Positions 42,119 through 51,558 are shown, counted from the first letter of the stretch. The stretch: DNA of 64,000 nt from RCC90-49c sp051016155 (GCA_051016155.1 CP136537.1:62001-126000), one strand, 5' to 3'. The notes: a model not told the origin generated them from the letters alone. Translations and numbers: made by a program.

Positions 42119-43861
42119 TTACAGCGTCATTCCTAACTCCTGCTGCTGCGTTGCTGAGATAGCGGCAGGTGCTTTAAGCATCACATCGCGGCCTGCATTA
42201 TTCTTGGGAAAGGCAATAAAGGAACGGATCGATTCTTCACCTCCTAGTACCGTACATAATCGATCAAGTCCTAGCGCAATACCGCCATGGGGAGGCGCCC
42301 CGTACTCAAATGCTTCCAGCAAGAAGTCAAACTGCTGTATAGCCTCCTCAGGGCTAAAGCCCAGCTGGTGTAGTAGACGTTCTTGAGTAGCTCGGTCATA
42401 GATCCGCATAGAGCCCCCTCCTACCTCTACACCATTGATGACCAAGTCATAAGCATCGCTGCGCACTGCTTCGGGCTGTTGCGCTAACAGCGGTACATCT
42501 GAAGGCTTGGGCGCTGTGAAAGGATGGTGCAACGCCTGGTAACGCTGGGTAGCGGTGTCCCACTCCAGCAGTGGAAAGTCTGTTATCCACACTGGAGCAA
42601 ACTGATGAGGGTCGCGCCAGCCTAGTTCACCTCCCATCTTGAGGCGCAGGGCTGCCATGGCCGAGCGGGTTGCAGGTATTTCTCCAGCCAGCACAAGCAG
42701 TAAGTCACCTGGCTGCGCTTGCAAAGCTTGGGCCCACGCCGCCAACTGGGCTGGGCTAAAGAATTTGTCGACAGAAGATTTAAAGCCGCCGTCTTGGTTA
42801 TATTTCACATAAATCAGCCCTTGAGCACCTATCTGGGGTTGCTTCACAAAGTCGGTTAACTGATCCAGCTGTTTGCGCGTGTAGGCTGCACAGCCTGGGG
42901 CGCATAGGCCTACCACCAACGCTGCCTCATCGAGGACCCTAAAGCCTTGCCCTTGAGCCAAATGGGTGATTTCCACCCAAGGCATGCCAAAACGTAAATC
43001 AGGCTTATCAGTTCCGTAGCTTTGCATGGCCTCGGCATAGGTCATACGTTGAAACGTTGGTAAGGCCGTGTTTTTGGTATGCTGAAAAAGATGTTGCACA
43101 AGGCCTTCAAACAGGACAAGAATATCTTCTTGGGTCACAAAAGACAGCTCGCAGTCAATTTGTGTGAACTCAGGCTGTCGGTCTGCTCTGAGGTCTTCAT
43201 CCCTAAAGCAGCGTACCAGCTGGTAGTACCGATCAAAACCAGCAACCATCAGCAACTGTTTGAGCATTTGTGGCGACTGAGGGAGGGCATAGCATTGGCA
43301 TGGATGCATGCGTGATGGAACCACAAAGTCGCGCGCTCCTTCAGGCGTAGCCTTGATCAGCATGGGCGTTTCTATCTCTAAAAACTGCTGCTGATTGAGG
43401 TAGTGCCGCGTTTGCTGCATGACCTGGTGGCGAAGTAAGAAGTTATGTTGGAGCGGAGGGCGTCTGAGGTCTAAATAGCGGTATTGCATGCGCAGCTCTT
43501 CTCCTGCGTCTGTATCAGTTTCGATCAGAAAGGGAGGCGTTTGGGAAGCATTTAGGAGCGTAAGCGTTTGCACCTGCACTTCGATGGCTCCCGTGCGCAG
43601 TTGTGGATTAGGTGCACTTCTCTTAACGACCCTGCCTTGTACCTGGATCACGTCCTCTCTGCCCAGCGTTTGGGCCTGCTGAATCAGTGCTGGCGCAGTA
43701 ACGCCTTCCTCAAAAATGAGTTGTGTAATGCCATAGCGGTCGCGCAGGTCCACCCAAATCAGGCCGCCTTTGTCGCGCACGCGCTGTACCCACCCACAAA
43801 GCGTAACACTGCGTCCTACGTGCTCAGTACTTAATTCTCCGCAGGTGTGGGTTCTTAACAT
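42119..43861 (-). CDS. aspS: Aspartyl-tRNA synthetase
   Basis: Class II aminoacyl-tRNA synthetase. Start MLRTHTCGELSTEHVGRSVT was chosen over two upstream Met codons (43921, 43882) because the family begins here and because a promoter at 43892-43921 would place transcription start only just upstream. Seen: N-terminal OB-fold, then MQYRYLDLRRPPL, motif 2 FRDEDLRADRQPEFTQIDCE, a GAD-type insertion (about 280-420), and motif 3 GIALGLDRLCTVLGG near the C-terminus. 580 residues, normal for a bacterial-type enzyme. Confidence 0.96.
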   Translation of the reverse strand: MLRTHTCGELSTEHVGRSVTLCGWVQRVRDKGGLIWVDLRDRYGITQLIFEEGVTAPALIQQAQTLGREDVIQVQGRVVKRSAPNPQLRTGAIEVQVQTLTLLNASQTPPFLIETDTDAGEELRMQYRYLDLRRPPLQHNFLLRHQVMQQTRHYLNQQQFLEIETPMLIKATPEGARDFVVPSRMHPCQCYALPQSPQMLKQLLMVAGFDRYYQLVRCFRDEDLRADRQPEFTQIDCELSFVTQEDILVLFEGLVQHLFQHTKNTALPTFQRMTYAEAMQSYGTDKPDLRFGMPWVEITHLAQGQGFRVLDEAALVVGLCAPGCAAYTRKQLDQLTDFVKQPQIGAQGLIYVKYNQDGGFKSSVDKFFSPAQLAAWAQALQAQPGDLLLVLAGEIPATRSAMAALRLKMGGELGWRDPHQFAPVWITDFPLLEWDTATQRYQALHHPFTAPKPSDVPLLAQQPEAVRSDAYDLVINGVEVGGGSMRIYDRATQERLLHQLGFSPEEAIQQFDFLLEAFEYGAPPHGGIALGLDRLCTVLGGEESIRSFIAFPKNNAGRDVMLKAPAAISATQQQELGMTL

Positions 43862-43891
43862 GTTTGGGGAGCGACTCAACATTGCGTCCTG

Positions 43892-43921
43892 CAAAGTTAG
43901 CCATATTTCAGCTGTCTGCAA
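43892..43921 (-). promoter_or_regulatory. aspS promoter, Bacteroidota sigma type
   Basis: The minus strand reads TTG (43921-43919), exactly 19 bases, then TAACTTTG (43899-43892). This matches the known Bacteroidota consensus TTG-N19-TAnnTTTG and lies about 30 bp upstream of the chosen ATG. Confidence 0.65.
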
Positions 43922-43956
43922 TCAGACGGTGTGGATCGAGCCATAAGGTGATTCCC

Positions 43957-44160
43957 TCATAGCTTTTGTGATAGCCAGAAGAGGGCACTCAGAAGGAGGC
44001 TGAGAAGTAGGCTAGTGGTGATAGGAACGTATAACCTGAAATGGTCTTTTTCTACTACAATGTCACCAGGAAGTCTACCTAGCCCCAACTTAGAGACCCA
44101 AGGCCATAGCAGCCCCGCAAGGAACAAAATGAGACCCATTGTCATCAACATCCTGGCCAT
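43957..44160 (-). CDS. DUF2905 family small membrane protein (67 aa)
   Basis: Seen: two hydrophobic helices (residues about 4-20 and 44-64) separated by the signature SKLGLGRLPGDIVVEKDHFR, which is diagnostic for DUF2905. Length is exactly typical. It follows the YbbR-like gene with a three-base gap and is probably co-transcribed. The molecular role is unknown. Confidence 0.85.
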   Translation of the reverse strand: MARMLMTMGLILFLAGLLWPWVSKLGLGRLPGDIVVEKDHFRLYVPITTSLLLSLLLSALFWLSQKL

Positions 44161-44163
44161 AGG

Positions 44164-44565
44164 CTATTCTCGGGGTACTGTTTTAGGTTGTGTACGGATA
44201 TAGAGCGTGTCTATCAATACCTTCTCTACCCTCAAGTCTTTAAGCTTCTTGTCAAGGGTGGTGCGTAATTGTTCTTTCCTGATGAGCCCTCTTCTAGTGA
44301 CTTTAGCGATAGGCAGTTCGGCAGGATACATTTCGAGATAAACTAAGTATCTCACCAATTTCCACCCTCCTCCTTTCACTTCAAGGGGAAGGGTGCGTGG
44401 AGGGGGCTCCACAAACTCTACCTTAGACTCGTCTATGACAAACTGAACAGGGCACTCTATTTCTGCTGTATACTCCTTGTTGAGGGCATTGAATATCCAG
44501 AAGACGGTTGCTCCGCTCACGCAGAAGAAGATGAGATGCCACCTGTACTCATTGGTTGAGATCAT
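44164..44565 (-). CDS. Short YbbR-like membrane protein (133 aa)
   Basis: Seen: an N-terminal helix (WHLIFFCVSGATVFWIFNAL), then an extracytoplasmic segment with one YbbR-like beta domain (PVQFVIDESKVEFVEPPPRT, LPLEVKGGGWKLVRYLV). In many Bacteroidota a YbbR-domain protein of roughly 300 residues follows yajC; here only about 133 residues remain, ending in TLYIRTQPKTVPRE. The assignment rests on gene order and the N-terminal layout. It is either a reduced form or a naturally short family. Confidence 0.65.
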   Translation of the reverse strand: MISTNEYRWHLIFFCVSGATVFWIFNALNKEYTAEIECPVQFVIDESKVEFVEPPPRTLPLEVKGGGWKLVRYLVYLEMYPAELPIAKVTRRGLIRKEQLRTTLDKKLKDLRVEKVLIDTLYIRTQPKTVPRE

Positions 44566-44571
44566 AGAAGA

Positions 44572-44892
44572 TTACTTCTTTTTTGTTTGTCGCTGCGTAC
44601 TCTCTAAAGAGATAGCCCCTTTTGCAACAGTGATCTTACTGCCTTTGTTGTCCACTTCCAGCGTTACCGTGTCTTCTGCTACCTCGTGTACTTTACCGTG
44701 TATTCCTCCAATGGTGACGATCGGTTCTCCCCTCTTGAGCGTTTCCAAAAAAGTTCTCTGCTCTTGCTGCCGCTTTTGCTGCGGTCTGATCATAAACAAG
44801 TAGAACACCACTACAATACCTCCTATAAGGATGTATTGGTGCATAGGATTGCCTGTAGCGCCTGACGCTTGAAGGAGTAGAGTGACTAGCAT
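44572..44892 (-). CDS. yajC: Preprotein translocase subunit YajC
   Basis: Small Sec accessory protein associating with SecDF. Seen: one transmembrane helix (ILIGGIVVVFYLFMIRPQQK, about residues 22-42) followed by the family motif MIRPQQKRQQEQRTFLETLK, then RGEPIVTIGGIHGKVHEVAE and a short basic tail. Length 106 aa is typical. It lies in a run nusB-ytxH-yajC-YbbR-DUF2905 on one strand. Confidence 0.94.
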   Translation of the reverse strand: MLVTLLLQASGATGNPMHQYILIGGIVVVFYLFMIRPQQKRQQEQRTFLETLKRGEPIVTIGGIHGKVHEVAEDTVTLEVDNKGSKITVAKGAISLESTQRQTKKK

Positions 44893-45311
44893 ATTTAGTT
44901 ATTAGTTATTAGTTACCAATGGTGGTGGTGCATCGTTCTTTTTTAGCCTCTAAAGAGGATTTTTGGCGTACCTTTTCAAGAGAAAAAGTACCTTTAGAGC
45001 CTATAAATAGTGTTTTAAATTTACTCTCTCCCCTTACGCACGCGCCTCTTAATATCCCTCAGTTTGTCATTTTGAGTACAGTGAAACATTCCTGTGAGGC
45101 CCACACTAAGCAGATATCCTTCACGTGCGTTCAGGGTGAGAGAGGCGAAAGATGTGGTTTAGAATGACCTAGCCCTGACTGTCCAGGAGAGAAATTATTT
45201 AAAGTGTTATTAGCTTGCAATCAAATTTTATAAGCCAAAACAATCTTTTTTTCAAAGACAAGGAATGACTTGGCTTGCAGCGCTCACAAGACTCACTAGG
45301 AATAGCCTATC
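44893..45311. other. 419-bp gap with diverged repeats
   Basis: Contains ATTAGTT-type units (44895-44915), a diverged middle of the 110-bp element (CTTTTCAAGAGAAAAAGTAC, then TAGTGTTTTAAATTT, about 44966-45022) and a plus-oriented REP-like copy at about 45066-45110 (GTCATTTTGAGTACAGTGAA). No gene is evident. Confidence 0.45.
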
Positions 45312-45602
45312 CTACTCCAGCTGGAGAGCCAGCTCGTTGGCGTCTTTGAGTAGCTGCTGGGCTTTTTCTATGGTTTGGTCAATAATCTCTTGGCCAGCAG
45401 TTTTGGCTTGGTTAGAGACAGCCACTTGGGTGCTAGAAAGGGCTTTGATAAGTTCTTGTAGCTTTTCTGCATAACGCCTGATCCTGTAGCTAAGCACCTT
45501 TCTGGCGTTGGCACCTCTGGTAGGGGCAAACAGCATGCCTCCAGCAATACCCATGATCATTCCAGAAAAAAGTGCAATAAAGTTGACTGATTTTCTACGC
45601 AT
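45312..45602 (-). CDS. YtxH-domain small membrane protein (96 aa)
   Basis: Start MRRKSVNFIALFSGMIMGIA; an ATG 15 codons upstream (45647) is possible. Seen: a glycine-rich helix (GMIMGIAGGMLFAPTRGANA) with the YtxH signature G.(L)LFAP..G, followed by an amphipathic helical tail (KLQELIKALSSTQVAVSNQA). YtxH proteins are linked to envelope or stress functions without a defined biochemical role. It sits between nusB and yajC. Confidence 0.75.
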   Translation of the reverse strand: MRRKSVNFIALFSGMIMGIAGGMLFAPTRGANARKVLSYRIRRYAEKLQELIKALSSTQVAVSNQAKTAGQEIIDQTIEKAQQLLKDANELALQLE

Positions 45603-45655
45603 GGTTGGTTCTATACTTTTTGTTAATGAGACATTGGATTTGAACATCTTTTCTG

Positions 45656-46798
45656 CTACTCAAGAGTAGCTGCAACAGCATCCAGCAGCCCATTCACAAA
45701 CTGGCCGCTTTGGGGCGTGCTGTAGGCTTTGGACAAGTCTATGTATTCATTGATAGAAACTTTGACAGGGATATCAGCGAAGTACATCATCTCACATAAT
45801 GCCAATTTGATAATTGTTTTGTCCAGCAGCATAAAGCGGTCAACAGTCCAGTTTTTGGTACTTTTTGTTATCTCAGCTTCTAGCTCCTCCTCGTTCTCCA
45901 GCGTTCTGTGCACCAAGTCAGTGTAGAACTGCCTTCCTGCCTCTCCGTAGCTACTCACATCAACGGGATTCAAAATAAGGCCTTTTTCCGGATTTTGCCT
46001 AAGCAGTGTCAAGCTTTGGTGAATCATTTTCTTCATAAGGCCTTGATGAACGTCCCAATTCAAGTCTACGTCACTAAAAAACGCCTGAATCACCTTGTTG
46101 CCAAAAATGACCTGTTTGGTCAAGTAGGCCAAGAGCTTGTCTTCCTGGGCCAGAGTAGCAGGAGGTGCACAATAACGCTGGACTGTAGGATCTTTTTTGA
46201 TCCACTGGTGGTACCAGCTTTCTACTAAAGGCATGTTATCCTCCCAACCTGCTGCCTGTTGTTGTATCCACTGAGCAAAGGCGCTGTCAGCTTGCAAGCG
46301 CTGTAGCAGCCGATTGTGGGCCAGCGCTCCTAAGGAATCCGTAGCGTGGAGTTGGCTGCGCTTGGGGCGTTCATGTTGCTTTTGGGCCATGTATGCCCAC
46401 TCAATCAGCAACTGCCAGATGCGTGCATAAGACCGATGCATAATAGCCTCGGCCTCAGCCAAGCCGCGCTTCAGCCTGTGCAAGTCTTTGGCCAGCTCCC
46501 TTTCATAGCTAGTACGGGCTTCGGTAACTGCTTGGACTATTCGGCTGCTAGTGTGAGAAAGGTCGGTAGAGGAAGTAGCCCCCAAGTAGGCAGCAAACAA
46601 GGTCAGCGCTTGTTGCATTTCCTGGTCTAAAAGGGCTTTGTCTACAGGAGCCTCTGCAAAAACATCAGGCACAAAGGCCGCACGTATTTGATCTAACGCA
46701 CAATCGTAGTTGGCCTGCTTGCCTATGTAAAAAGCATAGAAGTGCTGAATGGCCTGAAGCCGGATGAACCTACGATTGCGTAAAGACTTGTTGGTCAA
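45656..46798 (-). CDS. nusB: Transcription antitermination factor NusB (long form)
   Basis: RNA-binding factor of the rRNA antitermination complex, partner of NusE/S10. Seen: RRFIRLQAIQHFYAF at the N-terminus and, at the C-terminus, the conserved core WTVDRFMLLDKTIIKLALCE with KVSINEYIDLSKAYSTPQSG and FVNGLLDAV. The 380-residue length reflects a long helical insertion between these parts, a form common in Bacteroidota, compared with about 140 in Escherichia coli. Confidence 0.92.
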   Translation of the reverse strand: MTNKSLRNRRFIRLQAIQHFYAFYIGKQANYDCALDQIRAAFVPDVFAEAPVDKALLDQEMQQALTLFAAYLGATSSTDLSHTSSRIVQAVTEARTSYERELAKDLHRLKRGLAEAEAIMHRSYARIWQLLIEWAYMAQKQHERPKRSQLHATDSLGALAHNRLLQRLQADSAFAQWIQQQAAGWEDNMPLVESWYHQWIKKDPTVQRYCAPPATLAQEDKLLAYLTKQVIFGNKVIQAFFSDVDLNWDVHQGLMKKMIHQSLTLLRQNPEKGLILNPVDVSSYGEAGRQFYTDLVHRTLENEEELEAEITKSTKNWTVDRFMLLDKTIIKLALCEMMYFADIPVKVSINEYIDLSKAYSTPQSGQFVNGLLDAVAATLE

Positions 46799-46875
46799 AG
46801 CAGTGTTACAAGCTAGAAAAGAACTAGGAGGGCCTAAAGGCCACAGAAAGATAGGGACTACAGATGAAATAATCT

Positions 46876-47967
46876 CTACGAACGATGCTGCTTGGTGCCA
46901 ACATCTTTGATTCTTTGCTGCGCCATCTGCATCGCCACTGTTTGTGGCGGTAGACGCTCTTGAGTAGACCTATTGAGCACCTCCAGGCAGATAGTATAAA
47001 TGCGCTCAGTGTGCTGATAGGCCACGTCACGGTTATAAGTATCCATCTCTGCATGGGCATTGATTACCCCACCAGCATTGACCAAGAAGTCAGGGGCATA
47101 CACAATGCCTTTTTCAAGCAACATTGGCCCGTGCCGTTGCTCATCTGCCAGCTGATTATTGGCGCCTCCAGCAATGATGGCACACCTGAGTCTTGGAATG
47201 GTTGTATCGTTGAGTGTGGCACCCATCGCGCAGGGGGCATAGATATCTATCGCTTCGTCATAGAAGACCTCGGGCAACACCGCCTGTACTGTGTGTTGTT
47301 GGGCCACAGCTACTAATCTCTCTTGCACAATATCGGTTACACACACCTGGGCACCTTCTTGGCAGAGATGCGGAATCAGATGACTACCCACCTTGCCCAC
47401 TCCTTCTACTCCTATACGCTTGCCGTGAAGACTATCCGTGCCATATACTTTTTTAGCCGCTGCTTTGATGCCCATATACACTCCATATGCCGTCATAATG
47501 GAAGAGTCGCCGCTTCCTGATCGTGTAGTAGGTAGCCCCACCACATGGGCGGTCTCTTGGGCCACCCATTCCATATCGTGCATGGTCGTGTTAACATCAG
47601 GTGCAGTGACGTAGGCCCCTTGCAGGGAGTTTACAAACCGTCCATAGCTTTTAAAATAGGCCTCTGTCTTGACCTTGTTCACATCGCCAATGAGCACTGC
47701 TTTGCCTCCGCCTAAGTCCAGGCCAGCAATCGATGCCTTGTAAGTCATCCCTTCAGAGAGGCGCAGGACATCCGTAAGGGCGGCTTCGTCATGGACATAT
47801 TCCCAAAGGCGAGTTCCTCCCAGGGCAGGCCCCAAAGTAGTGTTGTGAATAGCAATGATGGCTTTGAGCCCAGTGGCTGGATCGTAGCCATAAACAACGC
47901 GCTCGTGTTCGCGCTGGGTGATTTGATCAAAAACAGAGCTTGGGGTTTGCATAGAGTATGATTCCAT
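46876..47967 (-). CDS. Leucine dehydrogenase-type amino acid dehydrogenase
   Basis: NAD-dependent oxidative deamination of a branched-chain or aromatic amino acid. Seen: TTLGPALGGTRLWEY, the catalytic region MTYKASIAGLDLGGGKAVLIGD (Lys in GGGKAV; quoted here as two parts, MTYKASIAGLDL and GGGKAVLIGD), DVNTTMHDMEW, and a Rossmann motif GVEGVGKVGSHL with the NAD-specific acidic residue in VTDIVQ. Also AGGANNQLAD. About 363 residues from the start MESYSMQT; longer start (48039) is unlikely. Leu, Val and Phe dehydrogenases are too alike to separate by eye. Confidence 0.9.
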   Translation of the reverse strand: MESYSMQTPSSVFDQITQREHERVVYGYDPATGLKAIIAIHNTTLGPALGGTRLWEYVHDEAALTDVLRLSEGMTYKASIAGLDLGGGKAVLIGDVNKVKTEAYFKSYGRFVNSLQGAYVTAPDVNTTMHDMEWVAQETAHVVGLPTTRSGSGDSSIMTAYGVYMGIKAAAKKVYGTDSLHGKRIGVEGVGKVGSHLIPHLCQEGAQVCVTDIVQERLVAVAQQHTVQAVLPEVFYDEAIDIYAPCAMGATLNDTTIPRLRCAIIAGGANNQLADEQRHGPMLLEKGIVYAPDFLVNAGGVINAHAEMDTYNRDVAYQHTERIYTICLEVLNRSTQERLPPQTVAMQMAQQRIKDVGTKQHRS

Positions 47968-48229
47968 CTCGGATGACAAAGCTAAGCATTTTAGTAGAGA
48001 GCAGCGGTGTGTTGAAACCCTCTCCTCATTTTTTGACATCGCTATGGGGTCCCAATGGCTGAAAACAGCCCTAGCACTCCTATTTATGGTCTCAAGACTG
48101 GGCAGGTGTACCTACAGTAGCCTCACTAAAATTTGCACTTCTCCCAAAGAAATATGTATCTTATATAGAAAGTGTAAGACATATCACAACTACGAAGTCG
48201 AGTAAGAAATAGGCAGAAACATCTCCCCC

Positions 48230-49240
48230 ATGATCTCCATAAAGAAAAGTAGGGCTTCTGTACGGCTCAGCAGCTTGCTAGGATTAGGATTGCTATTGCT
48301 AGCTGCCCACTGTAACAGCGGTTCAGATGATCCAGACAAGGAGGCAGAGACGAAAGGAACAGAAGCCCCCAAGGGAGAGGGAGTACTCAAGCTCCAGCTT
48401 GTGCGTGGTAATGAAATCTGGCTTGTTAATAGAGGTACGAGCGACGTGGATCTACGCAATTACTTCGTCACTGCCAGCGTTGCAGAGGCTGAAGATCAGA
48501 ACGGGAAAGAATGGGCAGCAGCAACCGAAGGCATCAAGTATCTAAAAGAGGAACAAGACCTTGGTGCAGAAGAAGGAAAAATTTGTGCGGCAAAACTGCT
48601 CAGAGGGAATGCCGCTCCTGATCCTCAAGCCCCCCCACTGTTAGCACCCAGGCAGAGAGTAGCCTTTGCTGTGCAGCCAGCTTCTACCAGATACTTCGTC
48701 AAGACTAAGATCGTGTGCGCCTTGATGAAGCAGGACCAGTCTGTGGCCGATAGCGAGATAGAAGTCATAGAGGAGAAACCCCTGCGTGTTGAGGTAGAAA
48801 TTAAGGCTCCAATCTGGCAACAACACAGCGAACAGTGCTGTCCTTTTCATGTGACCATTAAAAATGAAGGAACAGAACCTGTAGACCTTACAGCATTAGC
48901 ACCTCACTACACAGTTTATTATCGTACGCCTGACCATCAAGAAGAACACTCAATAACTGAGACAAGCCTTGTGTATGTGATACGTGGCCAAGAATCGTGG
49001 CAAAAGCAGCTACAATCAGGAGGAGCCGTGAAGATTCACTGTTTCATAAAAAGAAAAGAATTGACAGAAACGGTCAGTGATGCATCCTTTTTCTCTGTTA
49101 CTTTTCACCTCAAAGACTCCACAGATAAAATAGTAGCTATCAGCAAAAAAACAGGTGCGGGGTGGAGTTTGGGACGACCAAGCCAGCATGCGCTACTACA
49201 ATGGCTCTCAAGCAAAGGAGGGAGTAGCCCGCAAAAGTGA
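48230..49240 (+). CDS. Predicted lipoprotein with two repeat domains (336 aa)
   Basis: Seen: signal peptide LSSLLGLGLLLLAAHC (lipobox AAHC, Cys about residue 24), acidic linker, then two beta-rich segments that share a motif of the form (V/I)xNxGTxxVDL: LVNRGTSDVDLRNYF (about residue 64) and IKNEGTEPVDLTALAPHY (about 212). The layout is repeated in the following gene, so the two are probably tandem paralogues. Domains of this kind resemble immunoglobulin-like or DUF4469-like beta sandwiches; the exact family is not recognised. Confidence 0.72.
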   Translation: MISIKKSRASVRLSSLLGLGLLLLAAHCNSGSDDPDKEAETKGTEAPKGEGVLKLQLVRGNEIWLVNRGTSDVDLRNYFVTASVAEAEDQNGKEWAAATEGIKYLKEEQDLGAEEGKICAAKLLRGNAAPDPQAPPLLAPRQRVAFAVQPASTRYFVKTKIVCALMKQDQSVADSEIEVIEEKPLRVEVEIKAPIWQQHSEQCCPFHVTIKNEGTEPVDLTALAPHYTVYYRTPDHQEEHSITETSLVYVIRGQESWQKQLQSGGAVKIHCFIKRKELTETVSDASFFSVTFHLKDSTDKIVAISKKTGAGWSLGRPSQHALLQWLSSKGGSSPQK

Positions 49241-49329
49241 CTAGGAAGCCGAGAGGTATTTCTCTTTACCTTCCTCCAATGGTTACCCACAGCGCTGAGC
49301 CTGCTGCAACATACATCTGATGTTTCACA

Positions 49330-49415
49330 ATACTTGAAAGTACTCCTTCCTAAGTCTAGGGATGGTTTTAAAATCAATCACTCAATCACAAAACTGCTCA
49401 ATAATACAATGCCTT
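49330..49415 (+). repeat. Dispersed element, diverged copy
   Basis: ACTTGAAAGTACTCCTTCCT, then GATGGTTTTAAAATCAATCA, then octamers cactcaat, cacaaaac, tgctcaat, aatacaat. It ends five bases before the next lipoprotein start. Confidence 0.5.
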
Positions 49416-49419
49416 CATC

Positions 49420-50325
49420 ATGCACTACCCTGTAACCAGTACTACTTACTCAACAGGGTTCACCATCTTAGTAGGCTTAGCACTGTTGCTGGGCCTTGCC
49501 AGCTGCGCTAAGCCTGAGACAGAAGAGGAAGGAGAAGAGCTACAGCTGAAAGTGGTAAAAGCTCTAAGAGACCGGCAGCTTACGCTGACCCTAGTCAACA
49601 AACGCCGCGAGGAGGTCAATCTGTGCCCTTACAAGATGAACATACAGATCGTGGCAGTAGAAGATGTACAAGGCACCCAACTGTCAAAAGGAAGCATCAC
49701 TGCAAAAACTTCTACGGCGCCCAAGAATACGTCCACAAGAAGTCATAGCATTACTACTGGCCTCGCTGGCCTGACAAAAGACCAGCGAGAAACACTGGGG
49801 CCTTACCAAGAAGTAGCCCTTGCTGGACTCTATCTCCATCTTCCTGAAGAAGCACTGAAAGCTACGATCCTGTGCAAAATCATCGATGCTGATGGAGAAG
49901 AAGTAACGCGCCAAGAGATTCAGTGGGAGAGCAAGATGGCCATCAAAATCAAGAAGGAGGCGGCGTGTTGCGTTCAAAGTGGCGCAACTGGCCTTAAGTT
50001 TACCGTGTCAGTAGAGAATAGAGATGAAGCTACACTGGACTTGAGGAAGCTACGATACAAGCTTGAAGTAGCTACTGAACGCGGTGTGTACTCCAGCACT
50101 AAAACAGGCCAAAAAGGAGTAGAACTATTGGGTGCCGATCGATTGGCCAAGGGCAAAACAGCGACTTTTCACCCACTAATCAACCTTAACGCGCTAAGCA
50201 TCACAGACAAGCAACAAGTCCTGGCCAAAGACGTCTATGTTCGCCTTATCATCACAGACAGCAGGGACGATGTGTGGGCTGGCACAGAAGAGAAGTTGGC
50301 GGTTCTTGACCATACAGGGGGCTAG
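49420..50325 (+). CDS. Predicted lipoprotein with two repeat domains (301 aa)
   Basis: Seen: signal peptide GFTILVGLALLLGLASC (lipobox LASC, Cys about residue 29), a Glu-rich linker, then two beta domains with LTLVNKRREEVNLCPYKMNI (about residue 58) and VSVENRDEATLDLRKLRYKL (about 192). Spacing and motifs parallel the upstream lipoprotein, indicating an old tandem duplication. Both contain Cys-Cys or paired Cys in the second domain (CCVQ here, CCPF upstream). Function unknown; envelope location inferred. Confidence 0.72.
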   Translation: MHYPVTSTTYSTGFTILVGLALLLGLASCAKPETEEEGEELQLKVVKALRDRQLTLTLVNKRREEVNLCPYKMNIQIVAVEDVQGTQLSKGSITAKTSTAPKNTSTRSHSITTGLAGLTKDQRETLGPYQEVALAGLYLHLPEEALKATILCKIIDADGEEVTRQEIQWESKMAIKIKKEAACCVQSGATGLKFTVSVENRDEATLDLRKLRYKLEVATERGVYSSTKTGQKGVELLGADRLAKGKTATFHPLINLNALSITDKQQVLAKDVYVRLIITDSRDDVWAGTEEKLAVLDHTGG

Positions 50326-50407
50326 CCGGCAAGCGGTCCGCTGATGCTGCAGCGCGTACTGCTCAAATATTACTCCCTGTTTTCTATCTTCGTAGAAACG
50401 ATGAGCC

Positions 50408-51436
50408 ATGCGCGAAGACTACTTACAGGCCACTGACCTCCCTGCCGACAGCACCGAAAAGGCCCTGGAGCGTGCTTTGCGGCCTTTGCAGTTCACAGAC
50501 TTTACGGGCCAAGAAAAGCTCGTCACCAACCTGAAGGTCTTTGTTCAGGCAGCACAGCAACGCAAAGAGCCACTAGACCACGTGCTGCTTCATGGCCCCC
50601 CAGGGCTGGGCAAGACTACACTAGCGCACATCATTGCCAATGAGCTACAAACCCACCTCAAGGCTACTTCTGGCCCTGTGCTGGACAAGCCCAGCGACCT
50701 GGCAGGCCTGCTTACTAATCTACAGCCGCACGACGTACTTTTCATTGACGAAATCCACCGCCTGAACCCAGTCGTAGAAGAGTACCTCTACACGGCCATG
50801 GAAGACTTCAAGATTGACATCTTACTGGACTCAGGCCCCAATGCGCGCAGCGTGCAGCTGGGCTTGCATCCTTTCACGCTGGTGGGGGCCACTACCCGCT
50901 CGGGCTTGCTCACCGCCCCTTTGCGGGCCCGCTTTGGCATCAATACCCGCTTAGAATACTACGATACAGCCCTCTTGACCCAAATCGTACAGCGCTCAGG
51001 GCAGTTGCTCGACGCTCCTATCGATGCAGAGGCTACCTATGAGATTGCCCGCAGAAGCCGCGGCACGCCGCGCATAGCCAACAACCTGCTGCGCAGGACA
51101 CGCGACTTTGCGCAGATCAAAGGTGATGGCACTATCACCAAAGCCATTGCCCAAACAGCCCTCCAAGCGCTGGATGTAGATGAGCACGGCCTGGACGAAA
51201 TGGACAACCGCGTGCTGAGCACCATCATTGAGAAATTCAGTGGCGGGCCAGTGGGCATCAGCACCATTGCCACGGCTTGTGGCGAAGAGGCAGAGACCTT
51301 GGAAGAAGTGTATGAGCCTTTTTTGATCCAAGAAGGGTACCTCAAGCGCACACCCCGCGGCCGAGTAGCTACGAAAAAAGCGTATCAGCATTTGAACATA
51401 GCGCCATCGCAACATACCCCAACGCTGTTTGATTGA
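50408..51436 (+). CDS. ruvB: Holliday junction branch migration ATPase RuvB
   Basis: AAA+ motor of the RuvABC complex. Seen: LRPLQFTDFTGQEKLVTNLK, Walker A GPPGLGKTTLA, Walker B FIDEIHRL, sensor 1 GATTRSGLLTAPLRARFG with the arginine-rich loop, RRSRGTPRIANNLLRR, and a C-terminal winged helix ending FLIQEGYLKRTPRGRVAT. Length 342 aa is normal. ruvA and ruvC are not adjacent. 82 bp separate it from the preceding lipoprotein gene. Confidence 0.96.
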   Translation: MREDYLQATDLPADSTEKALERALRPLQFTDFTGQEKLVTNLKVFVQAAQQRKEPLDHVLLHGPPGLGKTTLAHIIANELQTHLKATSGPVLDKPSDLAGLLTNLQPHDVLFIDEIHRLNPVVEEYLYTAMEDFKIDILLDSGPNARSVQLGLHPFTLVGATTRSGLLTAPLRARFGINTRLEYYDTALLTQIVQRSGQLLDAPIDAEATYEIARRSRGTPRIANNLLRRTRDFAQIKGDGTITKAIAQTALQALDVDEHGLDEMDNRVLSTIIEKFSGGPVGISTIATACGEEAETLEEVYEPFLIQEGYLKRTPRGRVATKKAYQHLNIAPSQHTPTLFD

Positions 51437-51558
51437 GAGAGAATAAAGTATTTCCTCTAACTCATTCCCTCTCATCACTTTGGGTTAAGCTGCTTCTCAG
51501 CCTACCTACGCCATGGTTCTACTTTTTCGTTGTAATTTCGTGCCCTACAAGATTCAGT

